A stretch of DNA of 64,000 nucleotides, from contig OX463813.1 in NCBI GenBank assembly GCA_949825045.1, forward strand, positions 26,890,001 through 26,954,000, read 5' to 3'. How positions within the stretch are numbered: the stretch's first letter is position 1; each line of letters opens with the position of its first letter. A program made the translations under genes and the position numbers. A model generated the notes under the pieces. It worked only from the letters and a program-made list of their open reading frames with translations. It was not told where the DNA came from and searched no databases. Of the stretch, positions 43,190-53,017 are shown in pieces. Origin of the DNA: Argyresthia goedartella (Eukaryota > Arthropoda > Insecta > Lepidoptera > Argyresthiidae).

Positions 43190-43880
43190 TTAACGGTTTC
43201 CAAATACAGAAGTACATTGACCATTCCGCCCAGATCGGAGTCTATTCATTATGTGGAGGCAAATATGACTAAAGAATGTTTGGTTTGTGCATCGGAAATT
43301 AAGAAGGGAGTTTTTATTGCTAGCGTATTAGCGAGCCCCAAAAATGGGAAGATTCCTGTAATGATTCTGAATACGACTGAAAAGGAATTGATTTTAAGTA
43401 AAATTTATTTAACTTTGGAGAAGCTTCATAACTATGATGTGTGTGTGTCTGATAAAAGTGAGAAGAACGTGGAGCGAGTTAAGCAGCTATTTTCGTCGCT
43501 ACAGTTACAACATTAAGGTGATTTCTATTAAAAATGTATGCGTAAAATTCCTGATATTTTCTATTTACCTAATGACAAATTGGCTACTACCGACATTTAT
43601 GAACAGTCGATATCTTTGAAACCAAATACAGAATCCGTTTAAGTAAAGCCATACCTACTTCCCCACTCTCAGAAGCAAGAAGTGAATCGACAAATAGAAA
43701 AAATGTTAAAGGATGGCATAATCGAACCTTCAACTAGTGAGTGGTCTAGTCCTATTCTTTTAGTTCCCGAGAAAACAGACAGAGGTGTGGTAAACGATTA
43801 CCGAAAATTAAATAACTGCATTAATGACGATAAGTTACCTTTGCCCAAAATTACAGAAATTATATATTCACTTTCATGTT
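43190..43880 (+). pseudogene. decayed gypsy-type pol fragment (protease to RT start)
   Basis: The frame at 43106-43516 includes IPPRSESIHYVEANMTKECL and GKIPVMILNTTEKELILSKI, the linker between protease and RT in one arthropod gypsy lineage. After stops, RT begins: QIEKMLKDGIIEPSTSEWSS, PILLVPEKTDRG and DYRKLNNCINDDKLPLPKI, ending around 43880. No RT active site, integrase or LTR remains. It is unrelated in detail to the intact gypsy at 28.5-36.3 kb (different linker sequence). Confidence 0.8.
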
Positions 43881-43909
43881 CTTTTAGCCATTCTATTTAT
43901 CCATTTAGA

Positions 43910-44691
43910 TTTGTGTCAAGGTAAATTAAGTTCTGCGGCTTACGCTGTTAGGAACATCAGACAAAGCACGGATGTGGCTACATCTAGGCTAGTATATTTT
44001 AGTTACTTTCATAGTGTGATGTCCTATGGTATCTTGTTGTGGGGGAAAGCAGCGGATATTGAAACTATTTTTATTTTACAGAAAAGAGCTATTCGAGCAA
44101 TTTATAATTTAAAACGAACAGACTCCTTAAGAGAGCTTTTTAAAGAAATTGACATACTAACAGTAGCTAGTCAATTTATTTTTGAAAATATAATGTATGT
44201 ACGCAAGAACCTTAAAACATTTTCCAAACTTAGCGACAGCTGTAATGTTAACCTAAGAAATAATCACAGACTATGTGCGCCCCGTTTTAGACTCGCGAAG
44301 GTTAGCAATTCTTTCAAGGGTCAGTGCATTCTCTACTACAATAAGATACCTCTGGAGATTTTGAAATTGCCATTTGAGCAATTTAAAAAGCATGTTAAAG
44401 CGACTTTATCGAAAAAGGGATATTACAATGTTCAAGATTACTTAAATGACAGGACTGTATGGGGTTAATCTGGCTCAACACAGACCTTGCTGTTAATAAT
44501 TTTGTAATTATTTATTCCTGCTTATTAATCATAACAATTAAATTTTTCATATTTGTATTAGTTAAGCACAACCTATTTTTAAAAGAGATCTAAAAATAAA
44601 TCTGTGGGAGTTTCTACGCCCTTCTTCTCCCACAGTGGTCCAATGTAGAGAAGAGGCAAAAAATGACGTTTGCTAAGTATATGTAAATATC
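43910..44691 (+). pseudogene. CR1/jockey-type LINE 3' end, copy 2 (split by BEL element)
   Basis: The frame through 44468 codes GKLSSAAYAVRNIRQSTDVA, FSYFHSVMSYGILLWGKAAD and ends NVQDYLNDRTVWG. It is nearly the same as the LINE at 38.1-39.7 kb. The 5' truncation lies at about 43910, directly against the gypsy pol fragment. The 3' UTR runs to 44691 and resumes at 49999 after the BEL insertion, ending in TTGACTATTGACTATGGAC repeats near 50035. It has only the post-RT part, so it is dead. Confidence 0.88.
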
Positions 44692-44696
44692 TACAG
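44692..44696. repeat. BEL target-site duplication, left (TACAG)
   Basis: TACAG before the LTR, repeated at 49999-50003. The 5-bp size is typical of BEL/Pao. Confidence 0.93.
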
Positions 44697-45245
44697 TGTT
44701 CGATTCAAAATCGATATTCGATCGATGGTTTTCGGAACGGCCATTTTGAATTTGACGTTGCTGCCAACCTAGCAGTTTTTTGACAACTGACAGACGAAAA
44801 AGCCCTCGCGATGTAACGCGTATTGGTATAGGGTATTGAAATTATATCGCAAGCCATCTGGAATTGTATTCGGGGTTCCCTCAGGATTGTCTAGAAAGCT
44901 GAGTGTGTTGTGATTCCCCGAACCTGATAAAGTTCGCATTTACGTGGCCGATTGGTTTTTCCCACGTAACATAACCTGTGTTGGAACACTGTGCTCGTCG
45001 AAGCTGGCCTGCCAGCCATACCTGGTTGGCTGAAGAACCTGTCTACCAAGAAGAGCCTAGGGTGCACCCGGGCCTTGCAGAGAGACAGGAGTTTGACGGG
45101 AACGAAGCACAGACCAGGTCAGATAGATTCATAATTAATAGCTCGGTGAATCGCCGACGTTCACAGCTTCTTGGCATCTGATCGCTACGCTACCTCGTAG
45201 CTGATGGGCCCCTGCGAGGTCATTGGGTGCCGAGAGGCCTGAACA
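44697..45245 (+). repeat. BEL 5' LTR (549 bp)
   Basis: Begins TGTTCGATTCAAAATCG, ends GCCTGAACA. It has a palindromic start (ATCGATATTCGATCGAT). It differs from the 3' LTR at about four sites. Confidence 0.93.
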
Positions 45246-45248
45246 TTT

Positions 45249-45266
45249 TGGTAGCAGAGCGTGGTT
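45249..45266 (+). promoter_or_regulatory. BEL primer-binding site
   Basis: TGGTAGCAGAGCGTGG starts three bases after the LTR. TGG at the start matches the CCA end of a tRNA. I do not assign the tRNA. Confidence 0.6.
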
Positions 45267-45861
45267 TCCTGAGATTTGCAGCCGTCAAGGGCTCCAGGAA
45301 CCCACGATTTGGGACTATCAATCTGTAGGTATAGGCGGTTATTAGCTAACTTGGTGTTGTTCCTGTATCCACATAGATTGGTAGTATTGTAAGCTATAAG
45401 TCTATTGCTGGTAGTAGACAGACAGATATAACAGTTTTCCCTAAATGACCAGTTGTACTGAGATGTGACTCAGAATAGTATGATACTCAACCTAGGTACA
45501 TTGTAGGTGAATTGAAATTTGCATTGAAGTACCAGTTAGTCAATCTATTAGTGGTCTAGTAATGCTAATGAATGTTTGGTTAACATAAGTAGTTACATCT
45601 ATTGATAGCAGGCTATTACATTGTTTTCAGTTTATAGCAATTTATAACTTGAACTAATATTGACTATCTGTGTGTGTTATAATGATAAAGGGAAACTAAA
45701 TTGTACTTACAGAATTTATATAGATATAAAACTCGGTTCCTATTGTTTAAGGAAAACAGCATTGTTTAAGTTGTGATTTAGGGTTCCCTCGTTTGGGTTA
45801 TAGACTGGAGGGTCCAATAAAATTGAGTTACTGCAAATTGTGAGTAAGTATCGTTCCGATC

Positions 45862-47775
45862 ATGTCGTTATCTGAAATCCAGAAGGGTGTTTCTAAGGAA
45901 CTCAGATGGTTTTCCTCCGCACACGGTCTGATAGACCGTTTAGATAGGCATGATGTGGTATTGGAGCGGTCTATGGACGTTAAGGAACGTTACAATAGGG
46001 TGCTCGAATTGTCCGCGCAGGCGGAATCAGTTGATGGTTGCGCACCTGACAGGCTGTCACGGTTGCTAGGGGATGTCGACCAATGTATGGAGATGGCAGC
46101 TGCTATCACGCAGAAGGCTGCGGACATACGTAGACAGCGCGAGTCCAGCCATGGTGGTGACATCGAAGCACCTCTGCCGCTTCAGGGTTCGGGGTCCAGG
46201 TTACCTGCCATAACTATGCCTACCTTTGACGGAGTGTCCGGTGAATGGATGAGCTTCATCAATCTGTTCGACAGTTTGGTGCACATGCGATCGGACATTA
46301 CCAAGTCTGTCAAGATGGCTCAGCTGGTGGCAGCATTGAGGGGTGAGCCTAGGGAGCTGGTCGCTCATTTGACAGTTACGGAGGGTAACTATGAAACGGC
46401 CAGGCAATTGTTGGTCAGACGTTACCATAACAAACGGAGGTTGGCCGATGCCCAACTGAACCGTTTGTTTAGTATCCCGGTTGTGAACAAGGTCGGGGCC
46501 ATACAGACGGAGGTTTTGAACCCATTGTTGTCCGTCACCAAGGCTCTAGAGAATCTTGGACTTCCGGTTGGTGAATGGTCGTACCTACTGTTGTACATTG
46601 TACTTTCCCGCCTACCCGCTGACGTGCAGACTCGTTTCGAACAGTCTCACGGGAGGTCGGCCGAGGACCTGCCCGCCTTCTCCGACTTGGTCGGATTCTT
46701 GGAAGAGGAGGCTCGACGGGCAGAGAATTTGGGGTTGACGGTCACCCATCCTTCGGAGCCACAGAGAGCTGCCGGGAGCGCTGTGAGTAGGGGCCCTCCG
46801 ACGAGGAAGGACCGCACCAACCGGCAGTCATATGGGACTGTGAGTGCATTGACCCCACATAGTGAGACCTGCCCATGTTGTAGGCAGATTGGCCATGCTG
46901 TGGCCAATTGCAATAAGTTCGGGGAACTTAGGGTTCAGGGACGGCGCCGGATGGCCAAGCAGCGGAGCTGGTGTTTCCTGTGCCTCGGGCCACACATGGC
47001 TAGGTACTGCACGCGCACAAAAATGTGCGGATATTGTGGTGGGGCCCACAACAATCTGTTGTGCATGAACCGGTCCGGCCAACAGCCACCACAGGGCCGT
47101 ACCCAGGGTGACACGGCATGGGGCCCTGAGAATTCGTTTGCGACTCGGAGCGCAACTCAGGAGCCAACGTCCCCACGTCCACAGGGCCGTACCCAGGGTG
47201 ATACGGAATGGGGCCCTGAGAATTCGTTTGCGACTTGGAGCGCAACTCAGGGGCCAACGTCCCCACGTGCACAGGGTAGTACTAGGGTGCGGGGCCGCAC
47301 TCAGGGTCATCACATGGGGGGCCCTGAGTTTTCGGTTGCGACTCAGCATCCGACTCAGCGGGCAATGGGGCCACAAGCACGCAGCCACCCAGGGGTGCAG
47401 GGCCGCACTCAGGGTCATCACATGGGGGGCCCTGAGTTTTCGGTTGCGACTCAGCATCCGACTCAGCGGGACATTGGGTATGTTGAGCAGGCCGTAACGG
47501 GCGGGTGGCATGGGACACCTTTGAGCTATGCGGATGCGGTTCGGACGCCGCCTCAGTTGTCGCCCCGCTCGTCGCCTCGTCCTCGTCGGTCGCATGTGAT
47601 GTCCCCCCCGCTCATGGAGCGGCCACGGTTGAATTCACGCCCACCCCCCTTCGGGGGGCGTCGTAGGGTGGCAATGGAACCGGCGCGTGGGCCATTTGTA
47701 CAATGGGACCCTCTGGCGTATAGCTGCCTACCTGATCGGTTACAGGCACAGTGGGGCCCCGGGGGTCCTCGCTAG
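45862..47775 (+). CDS. gag: BEL/Pao Gag (637 aa), ends at TAG before protease
   Basis: The N-terminal 110 residues are followed by the DUF1759-type Gag core: ITMPTFDGVSGEWMSFINLF, VKMAQLVAALRGEPRELV, LLVRRYHNKRRLADAQLNRL and SYLLLYIVLSRLPADVQTRF. Two cysteine-histidine knuckle regions follow: CPCCRQIGHAVANC, and CFLCLGPHMARYC with CGYCGGAHNNLLC. The tail contains four tandem units built on GRTQG and GPE.SFAT motifs (nucleotide period 90 bp in the first two, 47092-47271), then a proline/arginine-rich stretch. The frame stops at TAG 47773-47775 but stays open in the same phase into protease. This could be a readthrough signal or a simple nonsense mutation. Confidence 0.9.
   Translation: MSLSEIQKGVSKELRWFSSAHGLIDRLDRHDVVLERSMDVKERYNRVLELSAQAESVDGCAPDRLSRLLGDVDQCMEMAAAITQKAADIRRQRESSHGGDIEAPLPLQGSGSRLPAITMPTFDGVSGEWMSFINLFDSLVHMRSDITKSVKMAQLVAALRGEPRELVAHLTVTEGNYETARQLLVRRYHNKRRLADAQLNRLFSIPVVNKVGAIQTEVLNPLLSVTKALENLGLPVGEWSYLLLYIVLSRLPADVQTRFEQSHGRSAEDLPAFSDLVGFLEEEARRAENLGLTVTHPSEPQRAAGSAVSRGPPTRKDRTNRQSYGTVSALTPHSETCPCCRQIGHAVANCNKFGELRVQGRRRMAKQRSWCFLCLGPHMARYCTRTKMCGYCGGAHNNLLCMNRSGQQPPQGRTQGDTAWGPENSFATRSATQEPTSPRPQGRTQGDTEWGPENSFATWSATQGPTSPRAQGSTRVRGRTQGHHMGGPEFSVATQHPTQRAMGPQARSHPGVQGRTQGHHMGGPEFSVATQHPTQRDIGYVEQAVTGGWHGTPLSYADAVRTPPQLSPRSSPRPRRSHVMSPPLMERPRLNSRPPPFGGRRRVAMEPARGPFVQWDPLAYSCLPDRLQAQWGPGGPR
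47092..47475 (+). repeat. tandem repeats within BEL gag
   Basis: Two 90-bp units (starting CAGGGCCGTACCCAGGGTGA) are followed by two related units starting CGGGGCCGCACTCAGGGTCA or CAGGGCCGCACTCAGG. They code repeated GRTQG and GPE plus S-x-A-T motifs. The phase is kept, so they vary protein length without breaking the frame. Confidence 0.9.
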
Positions 47776-49419
47776 GAATTTGCGGCCCAACAATTTGTTG
47801 CCCCCCAACCGGAGACGGTGGTGTTACCGATCGCCTCTGTGCTTGTTTGGGATTTGGCGGGCAACCCAACATACGTTCGCGCCCTATTAGATTCTGGAGC
47901 TCAGGGCTGCATTGTATCGAATGATTTAGCAAAATGGTTGGGCCTCAATATAAATAATGTATCGCTGCCGAGGAAATTGGTCCCTGCTGGGGATTACAGG
48001 GCAACCCTTCACGGGTTTTGTGATGCCTCTGAACGAGGGTTTGCGGCAGCGGTTTATTTGCGAACCGTCACCTCCACCGGGGAGGTCGACGTGCGTTTGG
48101 TTTTGGCAAAAAGCAAGGTAGCGCCTATTCGGACAAGGATGACGATTCCAAAACTGGAACTGTCCGGGGCTGCTCTTTTGACCAAACTTTTGAATCACAC
48201 TCTAACAGTGTTGCGTGGGTCAGTGGTTTTGGAGGATACGGTGTACGCGTGGACGGACAGCCAGATTGTTTTGTGCTGGCTGAAGGCTTCGGTCCATAAC
48301 TTAGAGGTTTTTGTTGCGAACCGTGTCTCCCAGATTGTGTCGTCTGAGGTCCCACTGACCTGGAGACATGTACCAGGAGAATTGAACCCGTCTGATTGTG
48401 CATCCAGGGGATGTCGGGCTCCTGAACTCGTTAGACACCATTTGTGGTGGGGACCACCCTGGCTTGCCAGGAGAGAATCGGACTGGCCCCACAGCCATGT
48501 TGTAGTATCTTCGGATAATGGCCCCAGAGCGGCCGTGCATGTTACCCAGAAGGCTGAGGACCCTGACGCCGGGTTTCTGCTGGACCGGTATAGCTCATGT
48601 GTGTTTGTTTGTTTATCCACCAAGGCGGTACATCTCGAGCTCGTTGCTGATCTCTCGACAGAGGCTTTCATTGCTTGTTTGGATAGGTTTTTTTCTCGAA
48701 GGGGACTTCCAACTTTGATCCGCTCTGATAACGGCACTAACTACGTCGGTGCGGAACGATACTTACGAGAGATAGTCAACTTTTTGAATGTAAATAAAGT
48801 GGATATTGGAACGGCCCTCTCCCGTCGGGGTATACAGTGTACCTTCAGCCCACCGAGTTGCCCCCACTGGGGTGGGATTTTTGAGGCCGTAGTTAAGTCA
48901 GCTAAGACGCACTTGGGGCGTATAGTAGGTCAGACCGCGCTGACTTTTGAGGAGCTCGCGACATTGTTTTGTAAGATCGAGGCCGTTCTCAATTCGCGAC
49001 CGTTGTGTCCGCTCAGCTCGGATCCAAATGACCTGGAGGCTCTGACCCCAGGCCATTTCTTGATAGGACAGCCACTTAACGCGTTGCCCGAGCACCCCTT
49101 CGAGGGAGTGAAATTGTATCGGTTGTCAAGGTATCAGATGTTGCAGCAGTTTACTCAGAATTTCTGGAAGCGTTGGTCGCTCGAGTATCTGCATATCTTA
49201 CAACAGCGCCTTAAGTGGACTGACAAAACCAGCCCCCCTAGTGTTGGTGACCTCGTTCTGGTTAAGGATGCTAACCTACCGCCACTACGTTGGCGCAGGG
49301 GGCGCATTGTTAACTTGTTCCCTGGTAAGGACGGGACCCCCCGGTCTGCGGAGGTTCTAGTAGGAGGCTCGGTTCTAAAACGAGCGGTAGCTACGTTGTC
49401 TCGGCTGCCCGTAGATTAG
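47776..49419 (+). CDS. pol: BEL/Pao Pol remnant: protease, RNase H, partial integrase, C-terminal domain
   Basis: Continuing in the gag phase, protease appears as VRALLDSGAQGCIVSNDLAK. At about 47985 the sequence jumps directly into the Pao RNase H region (LHGFCDASERGFAAAVYLRT, APIRTRMTIPKLELSGAALL, AWTDSQIVLCWLKA), so the whole RT is absent. A second jump at about 48595 (LLDRYSS to CVFVCLSTKAVHLELV) removes the integrase zinc-binding region and its first catalytic D. The rest is kept: LIRSDNGTNYVGAERY, PPSCPHWGGIFEAVVKSAK and the DUF5641-type end LPPLRWRRGRIVNLFPG. Both jumps preserve phase, leaving one uninterrupted frame. The Met at 47818 is internal, not a true start. Confidence 0.88.
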   Translation, partial: EFAAQQFVAPQPETVVLPIASVLVWDLAGNPTYVRALLDSGAQGCIVSNDLAKWLGLNINNVSLPRKLVPAGDYRATLHGFCDASERGFAAAVYLRTVTSTGEVDVRLVLAKSKVAPIRTRMTIPKLELSGAALLTKLLNHTLTVLRGSVVLEDTVYAWTDSQIVLCWLKASVHNLEVFVANRVSQIVSSEVPLTWRHVPGELNPSDCASRGCRAPELVRHHLWWGPPWLARRESDWPHSHVVVSSDNGPRAAVHVTQKAEDPDAGFLLDRYSSCVFVCLSTKAVHLELVADLSTEAFIACLDRFFSRRGLPTLIRSDNGTNYVGAERYLREIVNFLNVNKVDIGTALSRRGIQCTFSPPSCPHWGGIFEAVVKSAKTHLGRIVGQTALTFEELATLFCKIEAVLNSRPLCPLSSDPNDLEALTPGHFLIGQPLNALPEHPFEGVKLYRLSRYQMLQQFTQNFWKRWSLEYLHILQQRLKWTDKTSPPSVGDLVLVKDANLPPLRWRRGRIVNLFPGKDGTPRSAEVLVGGSVLKRAVATLSRLPVD

Positions 49420-49451
49420 GGGACAGGTGGGTGCCTGTCCGGGCGGGTGAT

Positions 49452-49998
49452 TGTTCGATTCAAAATCGATATTCGATCGATGGTTTTCGGAACGGCCATT
49501 TTGAATTTGACGTTGCTGCCAACCTAGCAGTTTTTTGACAACTGACAGACGAAAAAGCCCTCGCGATGTAACGCGTATTGGTATAGGGTATTGAAATTAT
49601 ATCGCAAGCCATCTGGAATTGTATTCGGGGTTCCCTCAGGATTGTCTAGAAAGCTGAGTGTGTTGTGATTCCCCGAACCTGATAAAGTTCGCATTTACGT
49701 GGCCGATTGGTTTTTCCCACGTAACATAACCTGTGTTGGAACACTGTGCTCGTCGAAGCTGGCCTGCCAGCCATACCTGGTTGGCTGAAGAACCTGTCTA
49801 CCAAGAAGAGCCTAGGGTGCACCCGGGCCTTGCAGAGAGACAGGAATTTGACGGGAACGAAGCACAGACCAGGTCAGATAGATTCATAATTAATAGCTCG
49901 GTGAATCGCCGACGTTCACACTTCTTGGCATCTGATAGCTACGCTACCTCGTAGCTATGGGCCCCTGCGAGGTCATTGGGTGCCGAGAGGCCTGAACA
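49452..49998 (+). repeat. BEL 3' LTR (547 bp)
   Basis: Same borders as the 5' LTR. It is preceded by a G-rich run (GGGCGGGTGAT, 49441-49451) that can serve as purine-rich plus-strand primer. Differences from the 5' LTR include GGAATTTG versus GGAGTTTG and two lost bases near the end. Confidence 0.93.
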
Positions 49999-50035
49999 TA
50001 CAGTAATAAAGTACTTTGACTATTGACTATGGACT
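49999..50035 (+). pseudogene. continuation of LINE copy 2 3' end after BEL insertion
   Basis: Starts with the second TACAG and continues TAATAAAGTACTTTGAC with a short 7-mer repeat TTGACTA. The equivalent stretch in the 38.1-kb copy reads TACAGTATTAAAGAC and ends in TTGGAAT repeats. Confidence 0.85.
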
Positions 50036-51474
50036 ATTATCAAGCCAGTTTAGACCCATGTAGTTGAAAATATACTGCTTTTGCTTCAGGACAATATCAG
50101 ATGACGCGTATGCCCATGGGACTCAAAACAACTCCTTTCTCATTTTCGTATAATTTACTTAATACAAATGATTTATCTCAATTTTAAACCACCATCCATA
50201 ACTACCATATTCATAATACACGAAAGAGAAAAGCTAGGGGCGAACAAAGCGCGAAAGTATCTTATTATCATTATAATTAACGTAAGGCAATAAATGAAGA
50301 CCTTTGCATCGGATATGACACGTACGAGGCAGAATATTTCTTAATTTATTTATTTAACTTGTTGATATGTGTATGAGATAGTTTATCTGTGTTTATTATT
50401 TACATATGTAATACATTTTATGACAATAAATATAGTTTAAGCAAACCCGAAGTTGGTTTTATTTCGTTCCATGTTTTATAACAGAAATTCAATAGAAATC
50501 GCTTTTTTTAAACATATATCGGATCACTATTATAAAACAGCTAGCGAAATCGATAAAATTAATTGAAAACTTAATTGCGAACTCAATCATGAAATTCCTG
50601 AATAAATTTCCTTCATTCAAAATTCACTTCTATCAGATCTCGGCAGTTCATTCACTTATTACCTTCACTACAAATGTCAGATTTTATGGTTTGTTATTGA
50701 GGTTTGCCATCTAGGAACAAATGGACTGTAGACCAACATGACAGTTGGTGAGTTGCCGCTTTATGGTAGAAAAAAATTGTGATGTAGTCACAGTTGGCCA
50801 GGTCATTCGTTAAGATTATTCGAATAATACCCATTCCTTAAGTATTGATCGATCGATTGATTAATCGACTTAACTACATATTTTTCTAATTGTCTATTTT
50901 TCTAAATGTCTTCGATTTTACTGAATCGATTTTTACAATACTAGTAGGAGTATATATTTTGCAACATTAAAAGAAATGATAAAACCGGTCAAGGGTGTGT
51001 CAAGTAGGACGTCGGACCCCGCATACAATAGTTCCATACCATTGTACACGGAAACACGTAAAACGACAGGCTCTTGTACGGGTATAGCTTTTTAAGTTCA
51101 TCGAAATGTTGTGTATCTGTACTTAGGTTAACGAAACTCTTTGCTCATTGAAACCGGAAGTGGATAGAAATTGTGTTACTTATTTGCAGAAATATGTTTT
51201 AAAATTATTATTATATTATTATTATTATTATATGTATTATTATTTATTAAATTTCGAGTGAGCAATTATTAATCGTTTAATGACAAATAACTAAGCACAA
51301 AACTCAATTACCGCATCTAATTATCTTTTCCGATTCGAGAGAGGCCGGCTCAGTTCGCCCATAAGCAAATAAAACAAAATGGGTAAAAGAAAATGCCCAT
51401 ACAAGTAATCTCTTGTATGAGGATTACTTCTAATTCTTTACAGTTCTGTTTCATTATTTATTGTTGCAATAGAA
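50036..51474. other. AT-rich stretch with no supported gene
   Basis: No coding frame, RNA gene or repeat could be supported. A TTA-rich microsatellite-like patch lies near 51200-51240. Confidence 0.45.
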
Positions 51475-51620
51475 ATACACCCTCTGCAAAAATTTCAGCT
51501 CTCTACCTATTTCGGTTCATCCGCTAGAGCCCGAAGACAGACGGACGGATATACAGCGGAGTCTTAGTAATAGGGTACCGTTTGGCACCCTTCGGGTACA
51601 GAACCCTAAAAAAAGGCGAA
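51475..51620 (-). repeat. interspersed repeat, 5' part, reverse copy
   Basis: Reverse-complemented it reads AGGGTTCTGTACCCGAAGGG, TGCCAAACGGTACCC, ATTACTAAGACTCCGCTGT. This matches the start of the copy at 15955 and part of 7205-7460. Confidence 0.6.
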
Positions 51621-51889
51621 TACAACAGGCATGTTAGTCTAGCTAGTTGTATAAAAATCTGAGTTTAGATGAATGGCTACCTCTGTAAGGTATCGAGACT
51701 CAGAATTTGATTGCAATTTTTAAATAACAACTGTCAAATTAGCGTTTTAGTTCGTTCAAATACTTTAAAAAAAATACTAGTAATCGTAATCAAAGTGTGC
51801 TCTGTAGGCGTCTGACATCCTTCAAAATGACAATTTGATTGCGATGCGGATGCGGATTGATGGCAGAGTTAGAGCTTCAGTCTTCCAAG

Positions 51890-51980
51890 TTTACAGTGAC
51901 CTCTACAGAGTAGCGGTCGAGGACCTGCCACACAAGTTAGGTCCTGGGATCGAATCACAACTGGAGGTGAAATAAAAAAA
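51890..51980 (+). mobile_element. tRNA-like SINE head
   Basis: GAGTAGCGGTCGAGGACC resembles an A-box region, and about 35 bases later GGGATCGAATC resembles a B box. An A-rich run follows near 51970. It resembles a SINE promoter rather than a working tRNA gene, since no cloverleaf can be completed. Confidence 0.5.
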
Positions 51981-51989
51981 AAACCGGTC

Positions 51990-53017
51990 TTGGATTTTTA
52001 CATAATGATTAGCCGTTGCCCGCGGCTTCACCCGCGTAAGTTGGGTTAAAATGGCCAAGTCATACGCGACACAAAGGGTTGTGTACAAAGTATTTTAAAA
52101 CACTTAGACCCCCAGCTGTTGCGCGCGCTCTAGATCACGCCGCAGTTCTATTTTCAAATGTTGCCAGAGAAGAGTGATATGTGAATTCTTTGGTGAGGCC
52201 TCACCTGCTACTGACTGACCTGGGAACTCGTTCACATTCGCAATGGACACGTCCCATAATATAGGGTTTCTAATTGTAATTTTAGTAAATATTTTCGAGA
52301 CTTATCGTCGTAGTTACATTTTTAGCTATTTTTGGTGGTAATCTACATTGTAACGAAAAAACCTGTTTCATCGAAAAGAAAATGAATTTCTTGCAACTGT
52401 ATAAATCGTACTAAAATGAATTAAGTAGACCGATTTAATCTATTTTTAAAATGAACGCGTTTATCTTTACGCTGTATCTATATTTTCATAAGATTTTTAT
52501 GATATTCACCATACTACGAGGTTTCAAAATGTCGAGGAAAAGCAAAATTCCGAAACGAATCGAACTGCTCAATTGGACATCACTATTGGGCAATTACCCG
52601 ATATAGTATATTCATTAAAAAGATAAATAAATTGCCTATAGGATAGTGTCCATTGCATTTATGAGATTCATTAATATCAGGCTTCACATAGATCAAAAGT
52701 ACGATTTTCCGTATAGCGCTTCCAGTGCCAATATAGCAAGCCTAAATTAAAAGCCGTAGATTTCGGCGCAGTTTCTGTTACCCAGGATACATTTCATCCT
52801 AGTTGCCTAGCGTAGGGGTCAGCCCAGTGTGAGCAAAGGCAATGTTATGCCTGTATCTGAATGTGTGTTTACACCACTAATCGACTGAGGTGATTTTAAA
52901 ATTAGTTACTTTCGCTATGAACAAACATGTAATTAGCGGAAGCGCTGATCCAATTGCCAAGATGCCGGATTTTCCTTAAAACCTAAAAAAAAAATTGACA
53001 CGTGAGACAACCCCAAG
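51990..53017. other. no supported gene
   Basis: A dispersed-repeat word GCCCGCGGCTTCACCCGCG lies at about 52018. Around 52770-52870 a block (CCCAGTGTGAGCAAAGGCAA) is distantly like the SINE A tail. Confidence 0.4.

Larger units (their letters stand above)
44697..49998 (+). mobile_element. BEL/Pao LTR retrotransposon, internally deleted (5.3 kb)
   Basis: It is bounded by LTRs of 549 and 547 bp (TG...CA), flanked by TACAG, and inserted in the 3' UTR of a LINE. Gag is complete. The polyprotein keeps protease, RNase H, most of the integrase core and the C-terminal domain, but lacks RT and the integrase N-terminus. BEL elements are normally about 6-8 kb, so about 1.5-2 kb seems missing. It would depend on a helper element to move. 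LTRs differ by about two substitutions and two single-base indels, so insertion is recent. Confidence 0.93.

Noticed and set aside
46828..47595. 255-codon minus-strand open frame inside the BEL gag
   Set aside because: It is antisense to a well-supported Gag with zinc knuckles and repeats; its long length follows from the GC-rich repeated sequence.
51890..51980. Possible tRNA gene
   Set aside because: A- and B-box-like words are present but acceptor stem and T-arm pairing fail; SINE head is the better reading.
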